DNA from: Streptomyces lavendofoliae
GTDB taxonomy: Bacteria > Actinomycetota > Actinomycetes > Streptomycetales > Streptomycetaceae
Direction of reading: 5' to 3'
Assembly (NCBI RefSeq): GCF_014649735.1
Contig: NZ_BMTP01000001.1
Span: 434,001 to 498,000, forward strand
DNA length: 64,000 nucleotides
Made by a program: the position numbers and the translations under genes. Of this stretch, positions 52,933 through 63,070 are shown in pieces; within the stretch, counting starts at the first letter, position 1; the number at the start of each line of letters is the position of its first letter. Under the pieces are notes generated by a model. That model was given only the letters and a program-made list of their open reading frames with translations. It did no database searches and was not told the DNA's origin.

Positions 52933-54584
52933 GCCCGGGGGACGGCGCCGGCCCCGACGGGTGGCAGCGGCTCGACAAGCGGGCCGTCCTGGTGACCGCC
53001 CTGGTCATGGCCGGGCTCGCCGCCGGCGTCTGCGCACCGGTCCTGCTGGGCCTCGGCGGCGGCGCCCTGTTCGGTGACGGGCCGCGGCGCGGCGGCGTCC
53101 TCCCGCTGCTCGCCGCGGCCGTGGTGCCGGTGCTCGGAGGGGCGGCGGTGGAGTACGTGCGCTGGAGCCGCACCCGTTACCGCATCGGGCCCGAGCGGGC
53201 CGAGCTCCACAGCGGGCTCCTGCTGGTCAAGCGCCGGTCGCTGGCCCGCTCCCGCATCCGCAGCGTCGACCTGACGGCGCATCCGCTGCTGCGCGTCCTC
53301 GGTCTGGTGAAGGTCCGGATAGGCACCGGCGAGCACACCGGGGGCGACTCCACGCTCGAACTCCACCCGGTGAGCCGCGCGGAGGGCGAACGGCTCCGCC
53401 GCGAACTGCTCGCCCGTCCCGCCGCGCCGGCCGGTGACGGGCACCGGAACGGCCTGCTGGCCGCCCTGGACCCCCGCTGGATCCGGTACGCCCCCCTGTC
53501 GTTCGTCGCCCCGCTGCTCGGGGGCGCCGCGGCGGGCGGCGTGATGCAGGTCGGCGAGTGGTTCGGCGCCCAGGACGAGGTGATCACCTGGGTGGGCGAC
53601 CGGTTCCGGGACACGAGCGTCGGGTGGGTCGTCCTGGCGCTCGGCACGGCGGCCCTCCTCGCGGGCGTCGTCGGCGCGCTCGGCCTGTGGGTCGAGATGT
53701 GGTGGAACCACCGCCTGGAGCGCGAGCCCGGCGGCACCCTCCGGGTGCGCAGGGGGCTGCTGACCACCCGCTCGATCTCCGTCGAGGAGCGGCGCCTGCG
53801 CGGCGTGGAGGTGGTCGAGCCGCTGGGCGCCCGGCTGGCCGGCGCGGCCCGGGTCGACGCGGTCGCCACCGGTATCGCCGAGCCCGGGGACGACCGGCAC
53901 GCCGACCACAAGACGCTGCTGCCCCCCGTTCCCCGCCACCTCGCGCACGAGGTGGCGGCGCGGGTGCTGCGGGAGGCGGTGGCGCCGACCGGGACGCCGC
54001 TGACCGCCCATCCCCGGGCGGCCCGCGCCCGGCGGCTGCGGTGGGGCGCGGGGGCCGCGCTCCTGCCGCTCCTGGTGCTCGCCGTGCTCGGTGTCGTCCT
54101 CACCGGTGAGCCGGCCGAGGCGGTGTCGGTGGTGGCGGTGGGATGCGCCCTGGTACTGCCGCCCCTCGCGGTTCTGGCCGCCCTGGACGCGTACCGCGGC
54201 CTCGGCCACGGCATCAGCGGCGCCTACCTGGTCACCCGTTCGGGTACCGTCCTCCGCGCCACCGTCGCCCTCCACCGGGGCGGCGTCATCGGGTGGACGA
54301 TCGGGCAGTCGTACTTCCAGCGCCGGGCCGGCCTCGTCACGCTGACCGCGACGACGGCGGCGGGAGCCGGCGCGTACCACGTCCATGACGCGGACCGGTC
54401 CGAGGGCCTGGCCTTCGCGCGGGCCGCCGTCCCAGGCCTCCTGGAACCCTTCCTGGAGCCCGCCCCGAAGCCGGACCCGGAACCGGACCCGGACCCGGAC
54501 CCGGACCGGGAACCGAAGCCGGACCCGGGGCCGGGCCCCGGGCGCGCCGTCGACGACGGAGGCCCGGCCCACCCGCGGGGGTGA
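52929..54584 (+). CDS. Multi-PH-domain membrane protein (YdbT-like)
   Basis: A 551-residue protein with about six membrane helices in pairs and three bPH_2 domains. They contain TRYRIGPERAELHSGLLLVKRRSLARSRIRS, LRVRRGLLTTRSISVEERRLRGVEVVEP and a third within GISGAYLVTRSGTVLRATVALHR, all in the cytoplasm-facing loops. The last 50 residues are an acidic Pro-Asp repeat (KPDPEPDPDPDPDREPKPDP). The start overlaps the YdbS-like gene (ATGA). As a YdbS/YdbT pair they form a membrane complex. The PD-rich tail resembles spacer or low-complexity extensions. Confidence 0.83.
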   Translation: MSPGDGAGPDGWQRLDKRAVLVTALVMAGLAAGVCAPVLLGLGGGALFGDGPRRGGVLPLLAAAVVPVLGGAAVEYVRWSRTRYRIGPERAELHSGLLLVKRRSLARSRIRSVDLTAHPLLRVLGLVKVRIGTGEHTGGDSTLELHPVSRAEGERLRRELLARPAAPAGDGHRNGLLAALDPRWIRYAPLSFVAPLLGGAAAGGVMQVGEWFGAQDEVITWVGDRFRDTSVGWVVLALGTAALLAGVVGALGLWVEMWWNHRLEREPGGTLRVRRGLLTTRSISVEERRLRGVEVVEPLGARLAGAARVDAVATGIAEPGDDRHADHKTLLPPVPRHLAHEVAARVLREAVAPTGTPLTAHPRAARARRLRWGAGAALLPLLVLAVLGVVLTGEPAEAVSVVAVGCALVLPPLAVLAALDAYRGLGHGISGAYLVTRSGTVLRATVALHRGGVIGWTIGQSYFQRRAGLVTLTATTAAGAGAYHVHDADRSEGLAFARAAVPGLLEPFLEPAPKPDPEPDPDPDPDREPKPDPGPGPGRAVDDGGPAHPRG

Positions 54585-54616
54585 ACCGGGCCTCATCGCG
54601 GTGCGGTGACCGGTCG

Positions 54617-55399
54617 TCAGACGCCCGCCGGCGGCTCCAGGGCCCCGGGCAGACGCGCGGCCGCCGCCTGGTCCAGCAGCCACAGCGTCCGCGACCTGCC
54701 GTACGCGCCGGCCGCCGGGGCCTGCATCTCGCCGGCGCCCGACAGGGCGATCGCCACCGCCTGCGCCTTGTCCTCGCCCGCGGCCAGCAGCCACACCTCG
54801 CGCGCCGCCCGGATCGCCGGGAGCGTCAGCGAGACGCGGGTCGCCGGCGGCTTGGGCGCGCCGTGCACGCCCACCACCGTGCGCTCGGTTTCCCGGACCG
54901 CCGGAAGCTCCGGGAAGAGCGAGGCGACGTGGGTGTCCGGCCCGACGCCCAGCATCAGCACGTCGAACGTCGGCACCGGGCCGTCGTCGTCCGGCCCCGC
55001 GGCGGCGGCCAGCTCCTCCGCGTACGCCGCGGCGGCGGCGTCCGCGTCGTCGCCGTAAGCACCGCCCGCCACCGGCATGGTGTGCACCCGTGCCGGGTCC
55101 AGCGGCACGCCGTCGAGCAGCGCCTCGCGGGCCTGGGTGTCGTTGCGGTCGGGGTCGCCCTTCGGCAGGAACCGCTCGTCGCCCCACCACAGGTCGAGGC
55201 GCGACCAGTCGATCGCGTCCCGGGCGGGGGACGCGCGCAGGCCGGCCAGCAGGGCGTTTCCGTTGCGGCCGCCGGTCAGGACCACCGAGGCGACGCCCCG
55301 GGCGGCCTGGGCGTCCACGATCGCGGTGATCAGCCGGGCCGCCACGGCCTGGGCCATCAGCTCCTTGTCGCGGTGGACGACGAGCTCGGGATCGCTCAC
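54617..55399 (-). CDS. pgl: 6-phosphogluconolactonase
   Basis: Pgl hydrolyses 6-phosphogluconolactone after the zwf step. The 260-residue protein has VASVVLTGGRNGNALLAGL, WSRLDLWWGDERFLPKGDPDRND, MLGVGPDTHVASLFPELP and RVSLTLPAIRAAREVWLLAAGEDKA, all typical of the NagB-like lactonase fold. The GTG start overlaps the opcA stop by 4 bp. It is the last gene of the tkt-tal-zwf-opcA-pgl operon and is convergent with the PH-domain gene. In older annotations it is named devB. Confidence 0.95.
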   Translation of the reverse strand: MSDPELVVHRDKELMAQAVAARLITAIVDAQAARGVASVVLTGGRNGNALLAGLRASPARDAIDWSRLDLWWGDERFLPKGDPDRNDTQAREALLDGVPLDPARVHTMPVAGGAYGDDADAAAAAYAEELAAAAGPDDDGPVPTFDVLMLGVGPDTHVASLFPELPAVRETERTVVGVHGAPKPPATRVSLTLPAIRAAREVWLLAAGEDKAQAVAIALSGAGEMQAPAAGAYGRSRTLWLLDQAAAARLPGALEPPAGV

Positions 55400-56472
55400 G
55401 TGGCCGCCGCCTTCTTGGCCGACGACTTGGCCGTGGTCTTCTTCGCCGCGGCCTTCCGAGCGGCGGGCTCCTCATCGGCCGGCGCTTCGGCCGACTGCCC
55501 GGCCGAGGTCTCCGCGGACTCGCGTCCGCCCTCGGCCGGCCGGGCGTCCTCGCCCAGCCGCTCCACCCCGTACCGCAGCACGGACGCGTACGTGTCGTCC
55601 GGGTCCAGTCGCCGCAGCTCCTCGGCGATCAGCTCGGACGTCTCGCGGCGCTTGAGCGCCACCGCGCGGTCCGGCTGGCCCTCGATGCACAGCGTGGCGA
55701 GCGAGGCGTCCGGCCGGTGCAGCACGATGGGGCCGCAGGTGGTCTCCATCCGCACCGCCGTCAGGCCGGGGCCCGACGAGGTCGCGCGCTTCACCGGGAT
55801 CTTCAGGCGGTCAGCCAGCCACATGGCCAGCAGCTCGACGCTCGGGTTGAACTCCTCGCCCTCCACCTCGGCCGACGTGACCTCGCACGTGACCTGGTCC
55901 AGGGCCGCCGCCAGCATCGAACGCCACGGCGTGATCCGGGTCCAGGACAGGTCCGTGTCGCCCGGCGTGTAGGCGGCGGCACGGGCGGCGAGGTCCCGCA
56001 CCGGGTGCTCGGAGGCGTAGGAGTCGGTGACCCGGCGCTGCCCGAGGGCGCCCAGCGGGTCGTTGGCCGGGTCCGTCGGCGCGGCCACCGGCCACCAGAC
56101 CACCACGGGGGCGTCGGGCAGCAGCAGCGGCAGGACGACCGACTGGGCGTGGTCGATGACCTCGCCGTACAGCCGCAGCACGACCGTCTCGCCGGTCGAG
56201 GCGTCCGCGCCCAGCCGCACCTCGGCGTCCAGGCGCGCGTTGGCCCGGTCGCGGGGCGACCGCGAGGGGCGCTTGATGACGACCAGGGTCCGCGACGGGT
56301 GCTCGCGGGACGCCTCGTTGGCCGCCTTCAGGGCGTCGTAGGCGTTCTCCTCGTCGGTGACGATGACCAGGGTGAGCACCATGCCTATGGCCGGTGTCCC
56401 GATGGCCCTGCGCCCCAGCACCAGCGCCTTGTTGATCTTGCTGGATGTGGTGTCCGTAAGGTCGGTCTTCAT
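55396..56472 (-). CDS. opcA: Glucose-6-phosphate dehydrogenase assembly protein OpcA
   Basis: OpcA is a redox-sensitive partner that activates Zwf. The 358-residue protein has KINKALVLGRRAIGTPAIGMVLTLVIVTD at the N terminus, SREHPSRTLVVIKRPSRSPRDRANARLDAEV, PDAPVVVWWPVAAPTDPANDPLG, and LFAMWLADRL-like LLAMWLADRLKIPVKR. The last 70 residues are Glu/Ala-rich then Lys/Ala-rich (AAAKKTTAKSSAKKAAAT), an extension beyond the conserved core. It overlaps zwf upstream (ATGA) and pgl downstream (GTGA), so all three are coupled. Confidence 0.95.
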   Translation of the reverse strand: MKTDLTDTTSSKINKALVLGRRAIGTPAIGMVLTLVIVTDEENAYDALKAANEASREHPSRTLVVIKRPSRSPRDRANARLDAEVRLGADASTGETVVLRLYGEVIDHAQSVVLPLLLPDAPVVVWWPVAAPTDPANDPLGALGQRRVTDSYASEHPVRDLAARAAAYTPGDTDLSWTRITPWRSMLAAALDQVTCEVTSAEVEGEEFNPSVELLAMWLADRLKIPVKRATSSGPGLTAVRMETTCGPIVLHRPDASLATLCIEGQPDRAVALKRRETSELIAEELRRLDPDDTYASVLRYGVERLGEDARPAEGGRESAETSAGQSAEAPADEEPAARKAAAKKTTAKSSAKKAAAT

Positions 56473-58001
56473 GGCCGGCGCCAGCTCCGTCCGTCTCGTG
56501 CGAGCATCTCGTCCGCCTCGACCGGACCCCAGGTCCCGGACTCGTACTGCGCGGGCTTGCCGTGGCGGTCCCAGTACTGCTCGATCGGGTCGAGGATCTT
56601 CCAGGACAGCTCGACCTCCTCCGTGCGCGGGAAGAGGTTGGCGTCACCGAGCAGGACGTCCAGGATGAGCCGCTCGTACGCCTCGGGGCTGGACTCCGTG
56701 AAGGACTCGCCGTAGGCGAAGTCCATCGAGACGTCCCGGACCTCCATGGAGGTGCCCGGCACCTTCGAGCCGAACCGCAGCGTCACGCCCTCGTCCGGCT
56801 GGACCCGGATGACCAGGGCGTTCTGCCCGAGCTCCTCCGTCGCCGTGTGGTCGAAGGGGGAGTGCGGGGCGCGCTGGAAGACGACCGCGATCTCGGTGAC
56901 CCGGCGGCCGAGCCGCTTGCCGGTGCGCAGGTAGAAGGGGACGCCCGCCCAGCGGCGGTTGTCGATCTCCAGCTTGATCGCGGCGTAGGTGTCGGTCTTC
57001 GACTGCGGGTCGATGCCGTCCTCCTCCAGGTAGCCGACGGCCCTTGCGCCGCCCTGCCACCCGGCCGCGTACTGCGCGCGCACGGTGGACTCGCCGAGGT
57101 CCCTGGGCAGCTTCACCGCGCCGAGCACCTTGGTCTTCTCGGCGGCGAGCGCGTCCGCGTCGAAGGAGGCGGGCTCCTCCATCGCGGTCAGCGCGAGCAG
57201 CTGGAGGAGGTGGTTCTGGATGACGTCCCGGGCGGCGCCGATGCCGTCGTAGTACCCGGCGCGACCGCCGATGCCGATGTCCTCGGCCATGGTGATCTGC
57301 ACGTGGTCGACGTACGACCGGTTCCAGATCGGCTCGAAGAGCGTGTTGGCGAAGCGGAGCGCCAGGATGTTCTGGACGGTCTCCTTGCCCAGGTAGTGGT
57401 CGATGCGGAAGACCTGGTCGGGCGAGAAGACCTCGTGGACGATTCCGTTGAGGTCCTTGGCCGAGGCCAGGTCGTGCCCGAACGGCTTCTCGATGACCGC
57501 GCGCCGCCAGGAGTCGCCCTTCTCGTCGGCCAGCCCGTGCTTCTTCAGCTGCTGGACCACGACGGGGAAGAACTTGGGGGGAACGGAGAGGTAGAAGGCG
57601 AAGTTGCCGCCGGTGCCCTGGGCCTGGTCCAGCTCGTCCATCGTCTTCTTCAGGGTCTCGAACGCCTCGTCGTCGTCGAAGTTGCCCTGGACGAAGCGCA
57701 TCCCCTGGCTGAGCTGCTGCCACACCTCCTCACGGAAGGGCGTGCGGGCGTGCTGCTTGACGGCCTGGTACACCTCGTCCGCGAAGTCCTCGTCCTGCCA
57801 CTCGCGACGGGCGAACCCGATCAGCGAGAAGCCCGGTGGGAGCAGCCCCCGGTTGGCGAGGTCGTACACGGCAGGCATCAGCTTTTTCCGGGACAAATCG
57901 CCCGTAACGCCGAAGATCACCAGGCCCGACGGCCCCGCGATGCGCGGGAGCCGTCGGTCTGCGGCGTCACGGAGCGGATTCGCTCCATGAACTGCGTTCA
58001 A
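56469..58001 (-). CDS. zwf: Glucose-6-phosphate dehydrogenase
   Basis: Zwf oxidises glucose-6-phosphate to the lactone, making NADPH at the entry of the oxidative pentose phosphate pathway. The 510-residue enzyme has the nucleotide motif GVTGDLSRKKLMPAVYDL, the conserved active-site block IDHYLGKETVQNILALRFAN, NRSYVDHVQITMAEDIGIGG, and GVPFYLRTGKRLGRRVTEI. The ATG at 58001 lies 3 bp after the tal stop; the first 20 residues vary between species. The gene is coupled to opcA, which it needs for full activity. Confidence 0.97.
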   Translation of the reverse strand: MNAVHGANPLRDAADRRLPRIAGPSGLVIFGVTGDLSRKKLMPAVYDLANRGLLPPGFSLIGFARREWQDEDFADEVYQAVKQHARTPFREEVWQQLSQGMRFVQGNFDDDEAFETLKKTMDELDQAQGTGGNFAFYLSVPPKFFPVVVQQLKKHGLADEKGDSWRRAVIEKPFGHDLASAKDLNGIVHEVFSPDQVFRIDHYLGKETVQNILALRFANTLFEPIWNRSYVDHVQITMAEDIGIGGRAGYYDGIGAARDVIQNHLLQLLALTAMEEPASFDADALAAEKTKVLGAVKLPRDLGESTVRAQYAAGWQGGARAVGYLEEDGIDPQSKTDTYAAIKLEIDNRRWAGVPFYLRTGKRLGRRVTEIAVVFQRAPHSPFDHTATEELGQNALVIRVQPDEGVTLRFGSKVPGTSMEVRDVSMDFAYGESFTESSPEAYERLILDVLLGDANLFPRTEEVELSWKILDPIEQYWDRHGKPAQYESGTWGPVEADEMLARDGRSWRRP

Positions 58002-58004
58002 GGT

Positions 58005-59123
58005 TTACGCCTCCGAAGGGGCGAGGCGCTTGAGCTCCGCCTCGGTCGACTTGAGCAGGTCGTTCCAGGCCGCCTCGAACTTGTCGACGCCCTCGTCCTC
58101 CAGCAGCTGCACGACCTCGTCGTAGCCGATGCCGAGCTTCTCGAGGGCCGCGAGGTCGGCGCGCGCCTGGTCGTACGTACCGGCGATGGTGTTCCCGGTG
58201 ATCGAACCGTGGTCGGCCGTGGCCTCCAGGGTGGCCTCGGGCATGGTGTTCACCGTGCCCGGCGCGACCAGGTCGTCGACGTACAGCGTGTCCTTGTACG
58301 CCGGGTCCTTGACGCCGGTGGAGGCCCACAGCGGACGCTGCCTGTTGGCCTGCGCCTTGTCCAGCGCCGCCCAGCGGTCGGAGGAGAAGACCTCCTCGTA
58401 CGCCTCGTAGGCCAGCCGCGCGTTGGCGAGGGCGGCCTTGCCGCGCAGGGCCTTGGCCTCGTCGGTGCCGATGGAGTCCAGCCGCTTGTCGATCTCGGTG
58501 TCCACGCGGGACACGAAGAACGAGGCCACCGAGTGGATCTTCGACAGGTCCAGGCCGCGCTCCTTGGCCTTCTCCAGGCCGATGAGGTAGGCCTCCATCA
58601 CCCGGCGGTAGCGCTCCAGCGAGAAGATCAGCGTGACGTTGACGCTGATGCCCAGGCCGATGACCTCCGCGATGGCCGGCAGGCCGGCCTCGGTGGCGGG
58701 AATCTTGATCAGCGTGTTCGGCCGGTCGACCAGCCACGCCAGCTGCTTGGCCTCGGCGACCGTCGCCCGGGTGTTGTGCGCCAGGCGCGGGTCCACCTCG
58801 ATCGACACCCGGCCGTCCTGGCCCTGCGTGGCGTCGAAGACCGGGCGCAGGATGTCGGCCGCGTCCCGCACGTCCGCCGTGGTGATCATGCGGATGGCTT
58901 CCTCGACCGTGACCTCGCGGGCGGCGAGGTCCGTGAGCTGCTGGTCGTAGCCGTCACCCTGCGAGATCGCCTTCTGGAAGATCGACGGGTTGGTGGTCAC
59001 ACCCACCACGTGCTGCTGGTCGACCAGCTCGGCGAGGTTCCCGGACGTGATCCGCTTGCGGGACAGGTCGTCCAGCCAGATCGCGACGCCTTCGTCGGAG
59101 AGGCGCTTGAGTGCGTCTGTCAT
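58005..59123 (-). CDS. tal: Transaldolase
   Basis: Transaldolase moves a dihydroxyacetone unit between sedoheptulose-7-phosphate and glyceraldehyde-3-phosphate. The 372-residue protein is the long actinobacterial type: [95 protein letters not shown], and the Schiff-base lysine in [22 protein letters not shown]. It starts 36 bp after tkt and ends 3 bp before zwf on the same strand. Confidence 0.97.
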   Translation of the reverse strand: MTDALKRLSDEGVAIWLDDLSRKRITSGNLAELVDQQHVVGVTTNPSIFQKAISQGDGYDQQLTDLAAREVTVEEAIRMITTADVRDAADILRPVFDATQGQDGRVSIEVDPRLAHNTRATVAEAKQLAWLVDRPNTLIKIPATEAGLPAIAEVIGLGISVNVTLIFSLERYRRVMEAYLIGLEKAKERGLDLSKIHSVASFFVSRVDTEIDKRLDSIGTDEAKALRGKAALANARLAYEAYEEVFSSDRWAALDKAQANRQRPLWASTGVKDPAYKDTLYVDDLVAPGTVNTMPEATLEATADHGSITGNTIAGTYDQARADLAALEKLGIGYDEVVQLLEDEGVDKFEAAWNDLLKSTEAELKRLAPSEA

Positions 59124-59158
59124 GAGAATTGCATCTCCTACTAGTTCGTGTATCGGCG

Positions 59159-61246
59159 TCAGCGCGCAGCGGCTTCGATGGATTCCCTGGCGGCGGCGGC
59201 GACCGCCTCCGCGGTGAAGCCGAACTCCCGGAAGAGCACCTTGCCGTCGGCCGAGGCACCGAAGTGCTCCAGCGACACGATGCGACCCGCGTCACCGACG
59301 AACCGGTGCCAGGTGAGACCGATCCCGGCCTCGACCGCGACGCGTGCCTTCACCGACGGCGGCAGCACGGCATCCCGGTACCCCTGGTCCTGCTGCTCGA
59401 ACCACTCGACGCACGGCATCGACACGACCCGGGTCGGAACGCCGGCGGCCTGGAGCTGCTCGCGGGCCTCGACGGCCAGGTGCACCTCGGAGCCCGTGGC
59501 GATCAGCACGGCCTGCGGCTCGCCGCCGTCCGCGTCGAACAGCACGTAGCCACCGCGGGCCGCGTCGTCGTTCCACTCGTACGTCGGCACGCCCTGGCGG
59601 GTGAGCGCCAGACCGTGCGGGGCGCCCTTGCCGAACTCCTTGGTCCAGCGGCGCAGGATCTCGCGCCAGGCGATCGCCGTCTCGTTGGCGTCGGCCGGAC
59701 GGACGACGTTCAGGCCCGGGATGGCGCGCAGCGAGGCCAGGTGCTCGACCGGCTGGTGCGTCGGGCCGTCCTCGCCGAGACCGATGGAGTCGTGCGTCCA
59801 CACGTACGTCACCGGCAGGTGCATGAGCGCGGAGAGCCGGACGGCGTTGCGCATGTAGTCGGAGAACACCAGGAAGGTGCCGCCGAAGATGCGGGTGTTG
59901 CCGTGCAGCGCGATGCCGTTCATCTCCGCGGCCATGGCGTGCTCACGGATGCCGAAGTGGATCGTCCGGCCGTACGGGTCGGCCTCCGGCAGCGGGTTGC
60001 CCACGGGGAGGAAGGACGACGTCTTGTCGATCGTCGTGTTGTTCGAGCCGGCCAGGTCGGCGGAGCCGCCCCACAGCTCGGGGATGACGGCGCCCAGCGC
60101 CTGGAGCACCTTGCCGGAGGCGGCGCGGGTGGCGACGCCCTTGCCGGTCTCGAAGACCGGGAGCTTCTCCTCCCAGCCGGTGGGCAGCTCGCCCGCGGCG
60201 ACGCGGTCGAACTCGGCCGCCCGCTCCGGGTTGGCGGCGCGCCACTCCTGGAACTGCTTCTCCCACTTCGCGCGGGCCTCACGGCCGCGGTCGAGGGCCT
60301 GGCGGGTGTGGCCGATGACTTCGTCCGAAACCTCGAAAGACTTCTCGGGGTCGAAGCCCAGAACGCGCTTGGTGGCCGCCACCTCCTCGTCGCCGAGCGC
60401 CGAGCCGTGGGCGGCCTCGGTGTTCTGCGCGTGGGGCGCGGGCCAGGCGATGATCGAGCGCATCGCGATGAACGACGGGCGCGAGGTCTCCGCCTTGGCG
60501 GCCTGGAGGGCGCGGAAGAGGGCCTCGGGATCGAGGTCGCCGTTCTCCTTGGGCTCCACGCGCTGGACGTGCCAGCCGTACGCCTCGTAGCGCTTCATCG
60601 TGTCTTCGGAGACGGCGGTCTCGGTGTCGCCCTCGATCGAGATGTGGTTGTCGTCCCACAGCAGGATCAGGTTGCCGAGCTTCTGGTGGCCGGCCGTCGA
60701 GGACGCCTCCGCGGAGATGCCCTCCTGGAGGCAGCCGTCACCGGCGACGCAGAAGACGAAGTGGTCGAACGGCGAGGTGCCGGGAGCGGCCTCCGGGTCG
60801 AACAGGCCGCGCTCGTAGCGGGCGGCCATGGCCATGCCCACGGCGTTGGCGACACCCTGGCCCAGCGGCCCGGTCGTCGTCTCGACACCGACCGTGTGCC
60901 CGTACTCCGGGTGGCCCGGGGTCTTCGAGCCCCAGGTACGGAAGGCCTTCAGGTCGTCCAGCTCCAGGCCGAAGCCGGCCAGGTAGAGCTGGGTGTAGAG
61001 CGTCAGGGACGAGTGTCCGGCGGACAGCACGAAACGGTCGCGCCCGGTCCAGTCGGCGTCCGCCGGGTCGTGCCGCATCACCTTCTGGAAGAGGGTGTAC
61101 GCGGCCGGGGCCAGGCTCATGGCCGTACCGGGATGGCCGTTGCCGACCTTCTGTACGGCATCGGCGGCCAGGATGCGGGCGGTGTCGACGGCCCGCTGGT
61201 CCAACTCGGTCCACTCGAGGTCTGTGGTGGTCGGCTTGGTGCTCAC
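59159..61246 (-). CDS. tkt: Transketolase
   Basis: Transketolase transfers two-carbon units using thiamine diphosphate. The 695-residue protein has [25 protein letters not shown] at the N terminus, and [19 protein letters not shown] followed by [19 protein letters not shown] as the ThDP-binding block. The Pyr domain shows [20 protein letters not shown] with the catalytic Glu, then [29 protein letters not shown] sequence. The GTG at 61246 has GGAGAGGAG upstream. It is the first gene of the pentose phosphate operon and divergent from ctaB. Confidence 0.97.
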   Translation of the reverse strand: MSTKPTTTDLEWTELDQRAVDTARILAADAVQKVGNGHPGTAMSLAPAAYTLFQKVMRHDPADADWTGRDRFVLSAGHSSLTLYTQLYLAGFGLELDDLKAFRTWGSKTPGHPEYGHTVGVETTTGPLGQGVANAVGMAMAARYERGLFDPEAAPGTSPFDHFVFCVAGDGCLQEGISAEASSTAGHQKLGNLILLWDDNHISIEGDTETAVSEDTMKRYEAYGWHVQRVEPKENGDLDPEALFRALQAAKAETSRPSFIAMRSIIAWPAPHAQNTEAAHGSALGDEEVAATKRVLGFDPEKSFEVSDEVIGHTRQALDRGREARAKWEKQFQEWRAANPERAAEFDRVAAGELPTGWEEKLPVFETGKGVATRAASGKVLQALGAVIPELWGGSADLAGSNNTTIDKTSSFLPVGNPLPEADPYGRTIHFGIREHAMAAEMNGIALHGNTRIFGGTFLVFSDYMRNAVRLSALMHLPVTYVWTHDSIGLGEDGPTHQPVEHLASLRAIPGLNVVRPADANETAIAWREILRRWTKEFGKGAPHGLALTRQGVPTYEWNDDAARGGYVLFDADGGEPQAVLIATGSEVHLAVEAREQLQAAGVPTRVVSMPCVEWFEQQDQGYRDAVLPPSVKARVAVEAGIGLTWHRFVGDAGRIVSLEHFGASADGKVLFREFGFTAEAVAAAARESIEAAAR

Positions 61247-61602
61247 CCTGGGTCAGGGCTCCTCTCCACATGTCGAATGCCGGTGACGTAGATCCCACCG
61301 GCCGTTGTCGAGCCTACCCCCGTGAGAACGTGCAATTTTTCGAGTCATTCCAGACTGCCGGGATCGGCCGGGATCCGCCTCCTGACTGGGCCCTACGGCG
61401 TTCGGCAAGTGAATACGGAGGCGCTCATCCGATCGCTCATCCGAGCGTGGAAACCACCCTTTGCGGTGCCCTCTCCAACACGACCCACCCCCGCGAAGAG
61501 CGAGGTATGGGCAACGTCTAGAGTGGCGTGGTACGCGCGAGTCTTTACCGGGCCTTCACGCCCAGGAGTCGACTCGCTGGGATGTCTCTGTCAGGGGTGT
61601 GC
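61247..61602. other. Divergent regulatory interval between tkt and ctaB
   Basis: These 356 bp contain no convincing gene. On the minus strand TAGGCT near 61311-61316 could be a tkt -10 box; on the plus strand TAGAGT near 61516 could be one for ctaB. Neither has a clear -35 partner. A/T-rich patches (AATTTTTCG near 61333) mark it as regulatory sequence. Confidence 0.4.
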
Positions 61603-62544
61603 GTGACGGCCGTCGAATCCCGTCCGGCGGGTGTGCTCGACAGGAGCACGGGGAAGCGGCCATTCGGGGCCCGCGTCAAGGCCTTCGTGGCGCTGACCAA
61701 GCCGCGGATCATCGAGCTGCTCCTGATCACCACGGTCCCCGTGATGTTCCTGGCCGAACAGGGCGTGCCCGACCTGTGGCTGGTGCTCGCCACCTGCCTC
61801 GGCGGCTACCTGTCGGCAGGCGGCGCGAACGCCCTGAACATGTACATCGACCGCGACATCGACGCCCTGATGGACCGCACGTCTCAGCGGCCGCTGGTCA
61901 CCGGCATGGTCTCGCCGCGCGAGGGGCTCGTCTTCGGCCTCACCCTCGCGGTCGTCTCCACGCTCTGGTTCGGGCTGCTCGTCAACTGGCTGTCCGCCTG
62001 GCTGTCGCTGGGCGCGCTCCTCTTCTACGTCGTCGTCTACACGATGATCCTCAAGCGCCGCACCGCGCAGAACATCGTGTGGGGCGGTATCGCCGGCTGC
62101 ATGCCGGTCCTGATCGGCTGGTCCTCGGTCACGAATTCGCTGTCCTGGGCCGCCGTCATCCTGTTCCTCGTCATCTTCTTCTGGACGCCGCCGCACTACT
62201 GGCCGCTGTCGATGAAGGTGAAGGAGGACTACGCGCGCGTGGGCGTGCCCATGCTGCCGGTCATCGCGTCCAACAAGGTGGTGGCCCGGCAGATCGTCCT
62301 CTACAGCTGGGTGATGGTCGCGGTCTCCCTGCTGTTGATGCCGCTCGGCTACACCGGCTGGTTCTACACGTCGGTGGCGCTGGCCACCGGCGGCTGGTGG
62401 CTGTGGGAGGCCCACGGCCTGCAGAACCGCGCCAAGGCGGGGGAGACGGGCGGCAAGCTGAAGGAGATGCGGCTGTTCCACTGGTCCATCACCTATGTGT
62501 CGCTGCTGTTCGTGGCGGTCGCCGTGGACCCCTTCCTGCGGTAA
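61603..62544 (+). CDS. ctaB: Protoheme IX farnesyltransferase (heme O synthase)
   Basis: CtaB adds a farnesyl group to heme B, giving heme O for cytochrome oxidase. The 313-residue membrane protein has about nine helices and the prenyltransferase motifs [43 protein letters not shown] (first Asp-rich site) and [20 protein letters not shown]. It also has [30 protein letters not shown] and ends [21 protein letters not shown]. The GTG at 61603 with AGGGGTG is chosen because the alignment of known CtaB starts at TAVESRPAG; an ATG at 61582 is possible. The usual tkt-ctaB divergence is kept. Confidence 0.96.
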   Translation: MTAVESRPAGVLDRSTGKRPFGARVKAFVALTKPRIIELLLITTVPVMFLAEQGVPDLWLVLATCLGGYLSAGGANALNMYIDRDIDALMDRTSQRPLVTGMVSPREGLVFGLTLAVVSTLWFGLLVNWLSAWLSLGALLFYVVVYTMILKRRTAQNIVWGGIAGCMPVLIGWSSVTNSLSWAAVILFLVIFFWTPPHYWPLSMKVKEDYARVGVPMLPVIASNKVVARQIVLYSWVMVAVSLLLMPLGYTGWFYTSVALATGGWWLWEAHGLQNRAKAGETGGKLKEMRLFHWSITYVSLLFVAVAVDPFLR

Positions 62545-62625
62545 CCGCGGACCTGTTCCGCCGACGGGCGGGTCGCGTGGCCAAGGCCACGTGGCCCGCC
62601 CGTCGCCAGTCGATCTACCCGCGAG

Positions 62626-62631
62626 TAGCAT
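62626..62631 (+). promoter_or_regulatory. Leaderless -10 box of the gene at 62639
   Basis: TAGCAT sits 7 bp before the ATG with no ribosome-binding site, and TCGCCA lies 17 bp further upstream as a possible -35. This suggests a leaderless mRNA. Confidence 0.5.
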
Positions 62632-62638
62632 CCTGTCC

Positions 62639-63001
62639 ATGGCAGACACCAAGCAGGGCGACACCACGCAGGCGGGGCCCGGAGCCGCGCGGGCCCGGGC
62701 CGAGCGCGCGGCCTCGAAGCTCGCCAAGCGGATCGAGACGTTCTCCAAGGAGCACGGCGGCGCCGAGGGCCAGCTCGCCTATATCGGCCGGATGGGCACC
62801 CGGATCGTCCTCGTCGGCGAGGACGGCGGCTGGGGCGACCTCGTCGCGCCGAGCCACGAGGTCGCCAGGATCGCCGCCGAGAAGGCGAATCTCACGCTCC
62901 ACGAGTCCTTCGACGGCGACTTCGCGGCGAAGGTCCGCACCGGCCCGTACGAGTGGACCCGCATGGCGGGCATCCAGGTCGGCGGCCCCTCGAACGACTG
63001 A
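62639..63001 (+). CDS. Small conserved actinobacterial protein
   Basis: A 120-residue cytosolic protein. The N-terminal 45 residues are Ala/Arg/Lys-rich and helical (ARARAERAASKLAKRIETFSK). The rest contains GQLAYIGRMGTRIVLVGEDGGWGDLVAPSHEVARIAAEKANL and EWTRMAGIQVGG, with strong Gly and Ile/Val blocks. I do not recognise a characterised domain, but a protein of this size sits after ctaB in other Streptomyces as I recall. The leaderless promoter argues for independent expression. Confidence 0.72.
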   Translation: MADTKQGDTTQAGPGAARARAERAASKLAKRIETFSKEHGGAEGQLAYIGRMGTRIVLVGEDGGWGDLVAPSHEVARIAAEKANLTLHESFDGDFAAKVRTGPYEWTRMAGIQVGGPSND

Positions 63002-63070
63002 GGCAACACCTCGGGCGGGGGTCACCCGTTAGGACCTGTGACGGTTCAGCCATCGCAGGGAGCCCCCGCA

